64,000 nucleotides of DNA, from NCBI RefSeq assembly GCF_018863195.1, contig NZ_JAHKRT010000009.1, forward strand, positions 104,574 to 168,573. Reading direction: 5' to 3'. The notes under the pieces are model-generated. The model searched no databases, was not told the DNA's origin, and saw nothing but the letters and a program-made list of their open reading frames with translations. Positions within the stretch are counted from its first letter, which is position 1, and each line of letters starts with the position of its first letter. This stretch comes from Sphingomonas quercus. Lineage in GTDB: Bacteria > Pseudomonadota > Alphaproteobacteria > Sphingomonadales > Sphingomonadaceae. The position numbers and the translations under genes are program-made. This document shows, in pieces, positions 51,926 to 61,383 of the stretch.

Positions 51926-53581
51926 ATGACCCTGCTGGTTGCCAAGGTTGGAGCCTGCCTGATCGCGGCATTTCTGGCGATTTTCTGGGCGCTGATGGCC
52001 GCCGACTCGGCCTTTGCCATACAGATGGGGATCGTCGCGGCAGCCGCGCTGATCGCCGCCTGGGCGATGGCGAGGACGGCCGATTATCGCGCGATGTCAG
52101 GCCTCGCGCCGCCGGCCGGCCCGGGCACGGGTTATGACGACAATCTGATCCGTTTCGGCGTGATCGCGACGATGTTCTGGGGCCTCGCCGGCTTCCTCGC
52201 CGGGCTCTATATTGCGCTGCAACTGGCCTTTCCGGCGCTCAATCTCGGGCTGGAATATACAACCTTCGGGCGGCTGAGGCCGTTGCACACCTCCGCGGTG
52301 ATCTTCGCGTTCGGCGGCAACGCGCTGATCGCGACCAGCTTCTGGGTCGTGCAGCGCACTTGTCGGGCGCGGCTCGCTTTCCCGAGCCTCGCGCGGTTCG
52401 TGTTCTGGGGATACCAGCTGTTCATCGTGCTGGCGGCGACGGGCTATCTGCTCGGCATCACCGAAGGCAAGGAATATGCCGAGCCGGAATGGTATGTCGA
52501 CATCTGGCTGACGATCGTCTGGGTCTCCTATCTCGCCGTCTATCTCGGCACGATCGTGCGCCGGCGCGAGCCGCATATCTATGTCGCCAACTGGTTCTAC
52601 CTCGGGTTCATCCTGACCGTGGCGATGCTCCACCTCGTCAACAATCTGTCGCTGCCGGTGAGCATCTTCGGGTCGAAATCCTACGCCGCCTTCGCAGGCG
52701 TGCAGGATGCGCTCACCCAATGGTGGTATGGTCATAACGCGGTCGGCTTCTTCCTGACCGCCGGCTTCCTCGGCATGATGTATTACTTCGTGCCCAAGCA
52801 GGCGGAAAAGCCGGTCTACAGCTACCGGCTGTCGATCGTCCATTTCTGGTCGCTGATCTTCCTCTATATCTGGGCGGGTCCGCATCACCTGCAATATACG
52901 GCGCTGCCGGACTGGGCGCAGACCCTCGGCATGGTGTTCTCGATCATGCTGTGGATGCCGAGCTGGGGCGGCATGATCAACGGCCTGATGACGCTGTCCG
53001 GCGCCTGGGACAAGATCCGCACCGACCCGATCATCCGCATGATGGTGCTGGCGCTGGCTTTCTACGGCATGTCGACCTTCGAGGGGCCGATGATGTCGAT
53101 CAAGACCGTCAACGCACTCAGCCACTATACCGACTGGACGATCGGCCATGTCCATTCAGGCGCACTTGGCTGGAACGGCATGATCACCTTCGCCTGCGTC
53201 TATTTCATGGTGCCGCGTCTGTGGGGTCGTTCGCGGCTCTACTCGCAGCGCATGGTCAATTGGCACTTCTGGCTCGCGACGCTGGGGATCGTGCTCTACG
53301 CCTCGGCGATGTGGGTCGCCGGCATCATGCAGGGGCTGATGTGGCGCGAATATGGGGCGGACGGCTATCTCGTCTACGCCTTCTCCGACGTCGTCGCCGC
53401 GATGAAGCCCTATTACCTGATCCGCGCCACCGGCGGGGGGCTCTACCTGCTCGGCGCGCTGATCATGGCCTGGAACATGTTCCAGACGATCCGCGGCAAG
53501 CTGCGCGACGAGGCGCCGATGTCAGACGCACCCTATGATCCCGCGCTGGACAAGCCGCTCCAGCCCGTTGCCGCCGCCTGA
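51926..53581 (+). CDS. ccoN: cbb3-type cytochrome c oxidase subunit I
   Basis: 551 residues, about fourteen helices. [21 protein letters not shown] (low-spin heme ligand), [15 protein letters not shown] (CuB ligand and the cross-linked Tyr environment), [14 protein letters not shown] (CuB His pair) and the late [12 protein letters not shown] heme ligands are all present. The ATG at 51926 follows GAGGAA and was chosen over an upstream in-frame TTG. The high-affinity terminal oxidase catalytic subunit, first gene of ccoNOQP-GHIS. Confidence 0.95.
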   Translation: MTLLVAKVGACLIAAFLAIFWALMAADSAFAIQMGIVAAAALIAAWAMARTADYRAMSGLAPPAGPGTGYDDNLIRFGVIATMFWGLAGFLAGLYIALQLAFPALNLGLEYTTFGRLRPLHTSAVIFAFGGNALIATSFWVVQRTCRARLAFPSLARFVFWGYQLFIVLAATGYLLGITEGKEYAEPEWYVDIWLTIVWVSYLAVYLGTIVRRREPHIYVANWFYLGFILTVAMLHLVNNLSLPVSIFGSKSYAAFAGVQDALTQWWYGHNAVGFFLTAGFLGMMYYFVPKQAEKPVYSYRLSIVHFWSLIFLYIWAGPHHLQYTALPDWAQTLGMVFSIMLWMPSWGGMINGLMTLSGAWDKIRTDPIIRMMVLALAFYGMSTFEGPMMSIKTVNALSHYTDWTIGHVHSGALGWNGMITFACVYFMVPRLWGRSRLYSQRMVNWHFWLATLGIVLYASAMWVAGIMQGLMWREYGADGYLVYAFSDVVAAMKPYYLIRATGGGLYLLGALIMAWNMFQTIRGKLRDEAPMSDAPYDPALDKPLQPVAAA

Positions 53582-53593
53582 GGGGATAGAGAC

Positions 53594-54328
53594 ATGGCTT
53601 CCAAACTCCTCGATCACGGCAAGATCGAGCGCAACGTCACGCTGCTGCTGGTCCTCGCGCTGATCACCGTCGCGATCGGCGGCATCGTCGAGATCGCGCC
53701 GTTGTTCTGGATCGACTCCACGGTCGAGAAGGTGAAGGGCATGCGGCCGTACACCCCGCTCGAGCTGGCCGGCCGCAACATCTACATCCGCGAAGGCTGC
53801 TATAACTGCCACAGCCAGATGATCCGCCCGTTCCGCGACGAGGTGGAGCGCTATGGCCATTACAGCCTGTCTGCCGAGAGCATGTACGATCACCCCTTCC
53901 AATGGGGATCGAAGCGCACCGGGCCGGACCTGGCGCGTGTCGGCGGCCGCTATTCCGACGAATGGCATGTCCAGCATCTCGTCGATCCGCGCTCGGTGGT
54001 GCCGGAATCGATCATGCCGCCCTATGCCTTCCTGAAGAGCCGTCCTCTGGTCCTGCCGGCGATCCGCGATCATCTGGTGGCGCTGCGCCGGGTGGGCGTG
54101 CCGTATGGCGATGCCGATCTCGACGCCGCGCTCGACGATCTCAAGGCGCAGGCTGATCCCGAGGCGGACACGCGCGACCTCGTCGCCCGCTATCCGAAGG
54201 CCCAGGCCCGCGACTTCGACGGCGATCCCAAGACGCTGACCGAGATGGATGCGCTGGTCGCCTATCTCCAGATGCTGGGCACGCTGGTCGACACCCGTGC
54301 CGCCGAGCCGATGGAGCAGCCGCGATGA
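53594..54328 (+). CDS. ccoO: cbb3-type oxidase subunit II, monoheme cytochrome c
   Basis: 244 residues. One N-terminal helix ([20 protein letters not shown]) anchors a periplasmic domain with the heme c site [15 protein letters not shown] and an axial Met in [10 protein letters not shown]. It transfers electrons toward CcoN. It lies 12 bp after ccoN and overlaps ccoQ by ATGA. Confidence 0.95.
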   Translation: MASKLLDHGKIERNVTLLLVLALITVAIGGIVEIAPLFWIDSTVEKVKGMRPYTPLELAGRNIYIREGCYNCHSQMIRPFRDEVERYGHYSLSAESMYDHPFQWGSKRTGPDLARVGGRYSDEWHVQHLVDPRSVVPESIMPPYAFLKSRPLVLPAIRDHLVALRRVGVPYGDADLDAALDDLKAQADPEADTRDLVARYPKAQARDFDGDPKTLTEMDALVAYLQMLGTLVDTRAAEPMEQPR

Positions 54329-54486
54329 GCTATGACGCGCTGCGCCATGCGGCAGATAGCTGGGGCCTGCTGTGCCTCACCATCCTGTTCCTGTTCGCCG
54401 TGTGGCGGGCGCTGCGCCCATCGGCACGCGCCGACCAGGAGGCGGCGAGCCTCATTCCTCTCGACGATGAAGGGCCGCGCGCATGA
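54325..54486 (+). CDS. ccoQ: cbb3-type oxidase small subunit CcoQ
   Basis: 53 residues: [20 protein letters not shown] and a single membrane helix followed by [20 protein letters not shown]. The size, single helix and position between ccoO and ccoP identify it as CcoQ, which stabilises the complex. Its start and stop both overlap neighbours by ATGA. Confidence 0.85.
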   Translation: MSYDALRHAADSWGLLCLTILFLFAVWRALRPSARADQEAASLIPLDDEGPRA

Positions 54487-55352
54487 TTGACCGCCCCGAG
54501 GACGCGACCACCACGCCGTCGACCGGCCATGAGTGGGACGGCATCCGCGAGCTGGACACGCCGCTGCCCCGCTGGTGGCTGTGGGTCTTCTATGCCACGA
54601 TCGTCTTCGCCGCCGGCTATTGCGTCGTCTACCCGGCGATCCCGCTGCTCAACAGCGCCACGCGGGGCACGTCCGGCTGGACCAGCCGCGGCCAGCTCGC
54701 CACCGACATGGCGGCAGCCGAAGCGACGCGCGCAAAGGTCACGGCGGCGCTGGCCACCACGCCGATCGAACAGGTCGATCCCAAATCGCCGCTGATGGCC
54801 GCCGCGATCGAGGGGGGGCGCGCCGCGTTCCGCGTCCATTGCGTGCAGTGTCACGGCTCGGGCGCCGCCGGCAGCGTTGGCTATCCCAACCTCAACGACG
54901 ATGACTGGCTGTGGGGCGGCAACCTTGCCACCATCCACCGGACGATCCTGCACGGCGTCCGCCAGCCCGGCGATGCCGAGACCCGCGCCTCGCTGATGCC
55001 GGCCTTCGGGCGCGACGGCATCCTCAATCCCGCGCAGATCAGCGACGTAGTCTCCTATATCCGGCTGATCTCGCAGCAGGATGGGCCGAGCGCCGCAGCG
55101 TCGCGTGGCCAGGTCCTGTTCGCCGAGAATTGCTCCGCCTGTCACGGTGCGGAAGGCAAGGGCAGCCGCGAATTCGGCGCGCCGAACCTGACGGACAAGA
55201 TCTGGCTCTATGGCGGGGATCGCGACGCGCTCACCGCCACTGTCACCACCGCGCGTGCCGGCGTCATGCCGGCCTGGGGGCAGCGGCTGGATGCTGCGAC
55301 GATCAACATGCTCGCCGCCTATGTCCATTCGCTGGGAGGCGGCGAACAATAA
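54483..55352 (+). CDS. ccoP: cbb3-type oxidase subunit III, diheme cytochrome c
   Basis: 289 residues. An N-terminal segment EWDGIRELDTPLPRWWLWVF leads into the membrane helix; the periplasmic part carries two heme c sites, VHCVQCHGSG and ENCSACHGAE, each with a downstream axial Met (SLMPAFG, GVMPAWG). It is the electron-entry subunit. It shares a 1-bp stop/start overlap (TAATG) with ccoG. Confidence 0.95.
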   Translation: MIDRPEDATTTPSTGHEWDGIRELDTPLPRWWLWVFYATIVFAAGYCVVYPAIPLLNSATRGTSGWTSRGQLATDMAAAEATRAKVTAALATTPIEQVDPKSPLMAAAIEGGRAAFRVHCVQCHGSGAAGSVGYPNLNDDDWLWGGNLATIHRTILHGVRQPGDAETRASLMPAFGRDGILNPAQISDVVSYIRLISQQDGPSAAASRGQVLFAENCSACHGAEGKGSREFGAPNLTDKIWLYGGDRDALTATVTTARAGVMPAWGQRLDAATINMLAAYVHSLGGGEQ

Positions 55353-56812
55353 TGGCCCATCCCGAGAGACCCGGCGGGCGGCGCGCCGGGCTCTACGCCC
55401 GCCGCCCGGACATTTTCCCCCGTAAGATAGATGGCCGTTTCCGTCGCCTGAAATGGGCGATCATGGTCATCACCCTGGCCATTTATTATGTAACGCCGTG
55501 GCTGCGCTGGAATCGCGGCCCCTATGCGCCGGACCAGGCGGTGCTGGTCGATCTGGCCCATCGCCGCTTCTACTTCTTCTCGATCGAGATCTGGCCGCAC
55601 GAATTCTACTATGTCGCCGGACTGCTCGTCATGGCCGGCGTCGGCCTGTTTCTCGTCACCTCCACGGTGGGCCGGGCGTGGTGCGGCTATGCCTGCCCGC
55701 AGACGGTGTGGACCGATCTGTTCCTTCATATCGAGCGTTTCGTCGACGGCGACCGCAACGCCCAGATCCGCCTCCGCAAGGCGCCGTTCGGCCCGGGCAA
55801 GATCGCGCGGCGCGCGGTCAAGCACGGCGCCTGGCTGCTGGTCGGGATGATCACGGGAGGCGCGTGGATCTTCTACTTCGCCGATGCACCCGCGCTGGCG
55901 CGCAGCCTGTTCGACGGCACTTCCCCGCGCATCGCCTATGCGACGATCGGCGTGCTCACCTTCACCACTTATGTGCTCGGTGGGCTGATGCGCGAGCAGG
56001 TGTGCATCTATATGTGCCCGTGGCCGCGCATCCAGGGCGCGATGCTCGACGAACGCTCGCTGACGGTCACCTACAAGGACTGGCGGGGCGAGCCGCGCAG
56101 CCATGGCGTCAAGCGCGCCGAGGCCGGGACGGAGAAGGTGGGCGATTGCATCGACTGCATGGCCTGTGTGCAGGTTTGCCCGACCGGCATCGACATCCGC
56201 AACGGCCCGCAGCTCGCCTGCATCACCTGCGCGCTGTGCATCGATGCCTGCGACCAGATCATGGCGAAGATCGGCCGGCCACGCGGGCTGATCGACTATG
56301 CCACGCTCGAGGATTGCAAGCAGGAGGCGGCGGGCGCGCCGCCGGTGCCGATCCGCCGGACGCTGCTGCGCGGGCGGACATTCCTCTATTTCGGGCTGTG
56401 GGGCGCGGTCGGGCTGGCGATGACGTTCGCGCTCGGCGCGCGCACCCGGCTCGACCTGCAGGTCGCCCATGATCGCAATCCCTTGTGGGTGCGCCTGTCC
56501 GACGGATCCCTGCGCAACGCCTACACGGTGAAGCTGCGCAACATGGAGGCGCGGCCGCGTGACGTGAGCCTCTCGATCGAGGGCCTCCCGGGCGGGGTGA
56601 TGTGGGATTCCATGTCCGGCGAGGCCGGCGCGGGCCGCACGCTGCGACTGACCATCGCGCCGGATCAGGTGGAGCAGCATCGGCTCTATGTCCGCGCGCC
56701 GGGCGAGGGCGGCGCCAAAGAGCCCTTCGTCTTCGTCGTCCGCGCGCTCGACGACGAGCCGGCGAGCGACCGTGAGGAAACCCGTTTCGACCGTCCGGAG
56801 GCAGGCCAATGA
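55352..56812 (+). CDS. ccoG: CcoG/FixG ferredoxin-like protein, cbb3 oxidase copper reductase
   Basis: 486 residues. Membrane helices surround GRAWCGYACPQTVWTDLF, and the two 4Fe-4S sites are VGDCIDCMACVQVCPTG and CITCALCIDACDQI. The C-terminal ~120 residues form the FixG Ig-like domain. From the family, CcoG reduces Cu(II) to Cu(I) for assembly of the oxidase. It overlaps fixH by ATGA. Confidence 0.93.
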   Translation: MAHPERPGGRRAGLYARRPDIFPRKIDGRFRRLKWAIMVITLAIYYVTPWLRWNRGPYAPDQAVLVDLAHRRFYFFSIEIWPHEFYYVAGLLVMAGVGLFLVTSTVGRAWCGYACPQTVWTDLFLHIERFVDGDRNAQIRLRKAPFGPGKIARRAVKHGAWLLVGMITGGAWIFYFADAPALARSLFDGTSPRIAYATIGVLTFTTYVLGGLMREQVCIYMCPWPRIQGAMLDERSLTVTYKDWRGEPRSHGVKRAEAGTEKVGDCIDCMACVQVCPTGIDIRNGPQLACITCALCIDACDQIMAKIGRPRGLIDYATLEDCKQEAAGAPPVPIRRTLLRGRTFLYFGLWGAVGLAMTFALGARTRLDLQVAHDRNPLWVRLSDGSLRNAYTVKLRNMEARPRDVSLSIEGLPGGVMWDSMSGEAGAGRTLRLTIAPDQVEQHRLYVRAPGEGGAKEPFVFVVRALDDEPASDREETRFDRPEAGQ

Positions 56813-57264
56813 CCGGAGGTTTCAAGGGGCGCCATATGCTCTTCGCCATGATCGGCTTTTTCGGCGTGGTGATCGCGGTGAACATGGTCATGGCGGTGCT
56901 GGCGGCGCGCAGCTTCGGCGGCACCATCGTCGACAACAGCTATGTCGCCAGCCAGGCCTTCAACCGCTGGCTGGACGAGGCAGGGCGACAGAAGTCGCTC
57001 GGCTGGAGGGCGGGGATCAGCCGCGTCGGTGCCTATGCCGAGATCAGGCTCGATATCGCCGGCCGGCCGCTCGACGGCGCGCGCGTCACCGCCGTCGCCG
57101 AGCATCCGCTGGGCCGGCTCCCGGATCGGCCGCTGCGCTTCCGGGGCACGGGCGCCGGCGCTTATCGCTCGGTCGAGCCCTTGCCGGGCGGGCGCTGGAG
57201 GCTGCGCGTCGAGGTACGGCGCGGGGCCCAGGTGGCGCGCTTCATCGAGGATGTCGGGGCGTGA
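56809..57264 (+). CDS. ccoH: FixH/CcoH family protein
   Basis: 151 residues. A single membrane helix (MLFAMIGFFGVVIAVNMVMAV) is followed by the FixH periplasmic domain (SYVASQAFNRWLDEA, RWRLRVEVRRGAQVARF). It is needed for assembly or stability of cbb3 oxidase. The stop overlaps the GTG start of ccoI. Confidence 0.9.
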   Translation: MTGGFKGRHMLFAMIGFFGVVIAVNMVMAVLAARSFGGTIVDNSYVASQAFNRWLDEAGRQKSLGWRAGISRVGAYAEIRLDIAGRPLDGARVTAVAEHPLGRLPDRPLRFRGTGAGAYRSVEPLPGGRWRLRVEVRRGAQVARFIEDVGA

Positions 57265-59378
57265 CCCCGGCAGCGGCAAGCAGCGAGTTCTCCCTGCCCG
57301 ACATTCGTTGCGCCGCGTGCATCGCCCGGATTGAGCAAGGGCTGTCGCAGGTGCCGGGTGTGACGGCGGCGCGCGTCAACTTCACCGCCAGGCGGGTGAC
57401 GGTCGATCACGGGTCCGAACTGGACGAGCATACGCTGCGCCGCGCCATCGGCGCCCTCGGCTTCACCGCCGAGCCGGTGGTGGCAGAGGCCGGGGGCCGC
57501 CCCCCGTCGGAAAGCCGCGCGCTGCTCCGGGCACTGGGCGTCGCCGGCTTCGCGGCGATGAATGTGATGCTGCTGTCGGTGGCGATCTGGTCAGGCGCCG
57601 AAGGCGCGACGCGGGCGATGTTCCACTGGCTGTCGGCGCTGATCGCGATGCCGGCGGTGGCTTATTCCGGCCAGCCCTTCTTCCGTTCGGCCTGGGGCGC
57701 GCTCCGCCATGGGCGGACCAATATGGACGTGCCGATTTCGATCGGCGTGCTGCTCGCCACCGGCCTCAGCCTGTTCGAGACGATCACCGGTGGCCGCCAC
57801 GCCTATTTCGACGGCGCGGTCAGCCTGCTCTTCTTCCTGCTTGCCGGCCGGGTTCTGGACAGCGCGATGCGCGATCGCGCCCGCGCCGCCGCCGGGGCGC
57901 TGATGCGCCAGACGGCGCCGGGCGGCATGGTATTGCAGGCCGACGGCAGTTCGGCCTGGGTGCGCTCCGACGTGATCAGCCGCGGCATGACGCTGGCTGT
58001 CGGCGTCGGCGAGCGGCTGGCCGCCGATGGCGTCGTCATCCGCGGCAGGAGCAGTCTCGACGGCTCGCTGATCACCGGCGAGAGCCGGCCGGAGCCGGTG
58101 GCGGAGGATGATCCGGTGATTGCGGGCATGCTCAATCTCGACGCGCCGCTCCTGGTGCGGGTCACCGCCACCGGCGCCGACACCGCCATCGCCGGCATGG
58201 CCCGGCTGATGGAGGCGGCGGCCCAGGGACGGTCTCGCTATGTCCGCATCGCCGATCGTGCGGCGCGCCTCTATGCGCCGGCGGTGCATCTGCTCGCGCT
58301 CGCCAGCTTCGCCGGCTGGATGGCGGCGGGGGCGGGCTGGCATCAATCCCTGTTGATCGCGGTGGCCGTGCTGATCATCACCTGCCCGTGCGCGCTCGGC
58401 CTTGCCGTGCCGGTGGCGCAGGTGGTCGCGGCGGGCGCGCTGATGCGGCGCGGCGTGCTGGTCAAGGACGGGTCGGCGCTGGAGCGCATGGCCGAGGCCG
58501 ATTGCATCCGCTTCGACAAGACCGGCACGCTGACGCTCGGCCGGCCGGAGCCGATCGGGCCGCTAGCGCTTTCTCCCAAGGAGGCACCGATCGCGCTGGC
58601 GCTGGCGCAGGCGAGCCGCCACCCGCTGGCCGGCGCCATCGCCCGCACGCTGGAGCGACAGGGCGTCAGCGCGGCCGACATCACCGATCTCGACGAGGAG
58701 CCCGGCTTTGGCCTGTCCGGCCTGTGGCACGGCCGTCCGGTGCGGCTCGGCCGGCCGGACTGGGTGGGCGCGACGGCCTGGAGCGGCCGATCAATGGTCG
58801 TCGCCTTCCGGCTCGACGATCAGCCATTGCGCATGCTCGCCTTCGACGATCGGCTGCGTCCGGATGCGGTGGAGGCGGTGGCCCGCCTCGACGGCATGGG
58901 CATGCACGCCGCGATCCTGTCCGGCGATCGTGCGGAGGCCGTCGTGCCGGTGGCGCGAGCGCTGAACATCCCGGCCGCGGTGCGCCTGACGCCAGCCGAC
59001 AAACTGGAGATGATCGGGCGGCTGGCGCGGGCCGGCCATAAGGTGTTGATGGTCGGCGACGGGCTGAACGACGGGCCGGCGCTGGCGGCGGGGCACGCCT
59101 CGATGGCCCCGGCCTCGGCCAGCGACGTCGGGCAGACCGCAGCGGATTGCGTGTTCCTCGGCGACAGCCTGATGCCCGTCGCTGTAACCGTCGTCGCGGC
59201 GCGACGGACGATGCGGGTGGTAAAGCAGAATTTCGCGCTGGCGATCGGCTACAACATCCTCGCCGTGCCGCTGGCGATCGCCGGCTATGTCACGCCTCTC
59301 GTCGCGGCGGTGGCCATGTCCAGCTCGTCGATCCTGGTCGTGGCCAATGCGCTGCGGCTCACCCGCTGCGCGCGATGA
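57261..59378 (+). CDS. ccoI: CcoI/FixI copper-transporting P1B-type ATPase
   Basis: 705 residues from GTG at 57261. The metal-binding domain has Cys17/Cys20 (RCAACIA). Then come the transmembrane CPC (TCPCALGLAV), the phosphorylation site DKTGTLTLG, the HP locus HPLAGAIA, and GDGLNDGPAL. It exports Cu(I) to the periplasmic assembly pathway of cbb3 oxidase. Overlaps ccoS by ATGA. Confidence 0.94.
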   Translation: MTPAAASSEFSLPDIRCAACIARIEQGLSQVPGVTAARVNFTARRVTVDHGSELDEHTLRRAIGALGFTAEPVVAEAGGRPPSESRALLRALGVAGFAAMNVMLLSVAIWSGAEGATRAMFHWLSALIAMPAVAYSGQPFFRSAWGALRHGRTNMDVPISIGVLLATGLSLFETITGGRHAYFDGAVSLLFFLLAGRVLDSAMRDRARAAAGALMRQTAPGGMVLQADGSSAWVRSDVISRGMTLAVGVGERLAADGVVIRGRSSLDGSLITGESRPEPVAEDDPVIAGMLNLDAPLLVRVTATGADTAIAGMARLMEAAAQGRSRYVRIADRAARLYAPAVHLLALASFAGWMAAGAGWHQSLLIAVAVLIITCPCALGLAVPVAQVVAAGALMRRGVLVKDGSALERMAEADCIRFDKTGTLTLGRPEPIGPLALSPKEAPIALALAQASRHPLAGAIARTLERQGVSAADITDLDEEPGFGLSGLWHGRPVRLGRPDWVGATAWSGRSMVVAFRLDDQPLRMLAFDDRLRPDAVEAVARLDGMGMHAAILSGDRAEAVVPVARALNIPAAVRLTPADKLEMIGRLARAGHKVLMVGDGLNDGPALAAGHASMAPASASDVGQTAADCVFLGDSLMPVAVTVVAARRTMRVVKQNFALAIGYNILAVPLAIAGYVTPLVAAVAMSSSSILVVANALRLTRCAR

Positions 59379-59587
59379 ACGGTCTAGCCTTTCTGATCCC
59401 GGTGGCGTTGCTGCTCGGCCTGTCGGGGCTGGGGGCCTTTTTCTGGTCGCTGTCGTCCGGCCAGTTCGACGATCTCGACGGCGCCGCCGTCCGCATCCTG
59501 ATCGATGACGAGAATAGGGCAGGAGGGGCGGGGGACGCCCCTCCTGCCCAAGGCAACGGATCCGATCGTCAGAAGCGCAGGCCGTAG
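59375..59587 (+). CDS. ccoS: cbb3 oxidase maturation protein CcoS
   Basis: 70 residues. The N-terminal helix LAFLIPVALLLGLSGLGAFFWSL and the following SGQFDDLDGAAVRILIDDE are the CcoS signature. It is needed for heme b and copper insertion into CcoN. The last codons overlap the end of the convergent ompW gene (59569-59587). It closes the ccoNOQPGHIS locus. Confidence 0.9.
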   Translation: MNGLAFLIPVALLLGLSGLGAFFWSLSSGQFDDLDGAAVRILIDDENRAGGAGDAPPAQGNGSDRQKRRP

Positions 59588-60243
59588 CCGATGCCGACGA
59601 CGACGGGGTCGATGTGGGAATTCACACGGAGAACCCCGGCCCCGGCGGTGGTCAGCCTCGCCTTGCTGTCCATGTCGATGAACTTGACGTCCACATTGAC
59701 GAAGCTGCGCTTGCCGACGGGAATGTCGAAGCCGCCCTGCAAGGCATAGCCGAAGCTGTTCTTCAGCTTGACATCGGTGTCGCCGACCGCTGCCTCAAGA
59801 GCCTTCGAGGGCTTGCGCGAATAGAAGATCGTATAGTTGACGCCCGCGCCGACATAGGGGCGGAAGGCGCCGTCGGGATTGAAATGATATTGCAGGATCA
59901 GCGTCGGCGGCAGCGCATAGGTGGAGGCGAGCTTCCCGAGCCGGCGAGCGGTGGTCGTCTCCGCGCCGAAGCCGGAAATATTGTGCTTGCTGGTCGCGAG
60001 GATCAGCTCGGTGCCGATATTGTTGGTCCACATATAGGTGAAGTCGAGTTCGGGCACGACGTCATTGCTGACCTTGACGCGCGAGCCGTCGCCGAGTGGC
60101 ATGACGTGGCTGTGCGTTTCCTGCGGCGCGACCATGATCGCGCGCAGCCTGACCAGAAGGTCCCCCTGCTCAGCCTGAGCCGGCGCGACCGCGAACATAC
60201 TGGCGGTGGCGGCGATCACAGTTTTGATAAACTTGTCCTGCAT
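59569..60243 (-). CDS. ompW: OmpW-family outer-membrane protein
   Basis: 224 residues with a signal peptide ending near APAQAEQ. DLLVRLRAIMVAPQETHS, LDFTYMWTNNIGTELILAT, PPTLILQYHFNPDGAFRPYVGAGVNYT (shorter pieces of these) and the final DPVVVGIGYGLRF are the eight-stranded OmpW barrel motifs. OmpW genes near cbb3 loci are often FNR-controlled, and a box sits 56 bp upstream of this start. GAGGGAA precedes the ATG. Confidence 0.88.
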   Translation of the reverse strand: MQDKFIKTVIAATASMFAVAPAQAEQGDLLVRLRAIMVAPQETHSHVMPLGDGSRVKVSNDVVPELDFTYMWTNNIGTELILATSKHNISGFGAETTTARRLGKLASTYALPPTLILQYHFNPDGAFRPYVGAGVNYTIFYSRKPSKALEAAVGDTDVKLKNSFGYALQGGFDIPVGKRSFVNVDVKFIDMDSKARLTTAGAGVLRVNSHIDPVVVGIGYGLRF

Positions 60244-60556
60244 GGGTCGTTCCCTCTTTCTGAGGGGGTAGCCATGAGCCACGGCGCGTGTGGCTGCCTT
60301 GACGACAATCAATCGGGCGGGCCGCGCCATCTGCGCCACCTTGATGCCGGTCAACCGGTCGGCGACGCCGACGCGCGCGGGTCGCTGGCGCCTCGCCATT
60401 GTCTACCCGGCTCGACACGGAGCCGGAACGACCGGGAAACGGGCCGGGCCGACGCGGCGATCATGGACAAATCGCGGAACGGGCTGGCGCAGGAGGGGGA
60501 AGGGGCGATATCGACCTGATCTTCGATGGCTGAGAATGGCAGGGAGGGCGGCCCAT
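60244..60556. other. Divergent spacer between ompW and the TauE/SafE gene
   Basis: 313 bp without a supported gene. Apart from the FNR-like box at 60299-60312 I see no repeat or RNA. A plus-strand open frame from 60290 is in phase with the downstream permease but shows no permease-like sequence before 60557. Confidence 0.5.
60299..60312. promoter_or_regulatory. FNR/FixK box upstream of ompW
   Basis: TTGAC-GACA-ATCAA matches the FNR/FixK consensus TTGAY-N4-RTCAA and sits 56 bp upstream of the ompW ATG at 60243. It resembles the ccoN box and suggests shared low-oxygen control. Confidence 0.6.
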
Positions 60557-61333
60557 ATGATGATCAACCCGCTCTATTCGCTGGCCGGGGTCGCCGTCGG
60601 GCTGCTCGTCGGCTTCACCGGCGTCGGCGGCGGATCGCTGATGACGCCCTTGCTCGTCCTCGCCTTCGGTTTCCATCCGTCGACCGCGGTCGGCACCGAC
60701 CTCCTCTACGCATCCGCCACCAAGACAGTGGGGACCGCCGTCCACGGGTTTAACCGCACCGTGGATTGGGCGGTGGTCCGGCGGCTGGCGCTCGGCAGTG
60801 TTCCGGCGACGGTGGCGACGCTGTTCGTGCTCGCTTATGCGCGAACCCGCGTCGAAGGGATCGAGCATGCGATCACCGGCACGCTCGGCGTGGCGCTGAT
60901 ATTGACGGCGGCGGCGATGGTGTTTCGTGATCGCATCCGCGCGCGCTACGCCCTGTTCTTCACGCGACTGTCCGACCGGCGGGTGGCGGGGCTGACGGTG
61001 GCGCTCGGCGGGATGCTCGGCGTGCTGGTGTCGCTGTCCTCGGTGGGGGCGGGCGCGATCGGCATGACGGCGCTGCTCGTTCTCTATCCGCATTTGCCGA
61101 CCAATCGACTGGTCGGCTCCGATATCGCGCATGCCGTACCGCTGACGCTGGTCGCCGGGCTTGGCCATTGGGCGATGGACGCGGTGGACTTCGGGCTGCT
61201 CGTGTCGCTGCTGGTGGGATCGGTGCCCGGGATCGTCATCGGCAGCATGTTGTCGGTGCGCGTGCCCGATGGGGTGCTGCGCCTCGTCCTCGCCGCGACG
61301 CTGGCGATCGTCGGCTGCAAGCTGGTCTTCTAG
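60557..61333 (+). CDS. TauE/SafE (TSUP) family permease
   Basis: 258 residues with about eight helices. VGLLVGFTGVGGGSLMTPLL and the C-terminal LLVGSVPGIVIGSMLSV are the two TSUP repeat motifs. Members export sulfite, sulfoacetate or other organosulfur anions; substrate uncertain. GGGAGG precedes the ATG at 60557. Single gene, convergent with the PEP-CTERM gene across a hairpin. Confidence 0.85.
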   Translation: MMINPLYSLAGVAVGLLVGFTGVGGGSLMTPLLVLAFGFHPSTAVGTDLLYASATKTVGTAVHGFNRTVDWAVVRRLALGSVPATVATLFVLAYARTRVEGIEHAITGTLGVALILTAAAMVFRDRIRARYALFFTRLSDRRVAGLTVALGGMLGVLVSLSSVGAGAIGMTALLVLYPHLPTNRLVGSDIAHAVPLTLVAGLGHWAMDAVDFGLLVSLLVGSVPGIVIGSMLSVRVPDGVLRLVLAATLAIVGCKLVF

Positions 61334-61345
61334 GGCCGGATGTCC

Positions 61346-61377
61346 GGCGGGAGGCCCGGCGACCGGGGCCTCCCGCC
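61346..61377. terminator. Bidirectional hairpin between convergent genes
   Basis: GGCGGGAGGCCC (61346-61357) and GGGCCTCCCGCC (61366-61377) form a perfect 12-bp stem. It lies 12 bp after the TauE/SafE stop and 6 bp before the end of the convergent PEP-CTERM gene. There is no long T-run on either side. Confidence 0.6.
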
Positions 61378-61383
61378 CGGCAT

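Noticed and set aside
54911..55351. Apparent N-terminal extension of CcoG
   Set aside because: This part is the shadow of ccoP in another frame; the FixG sequence starts at 55352.
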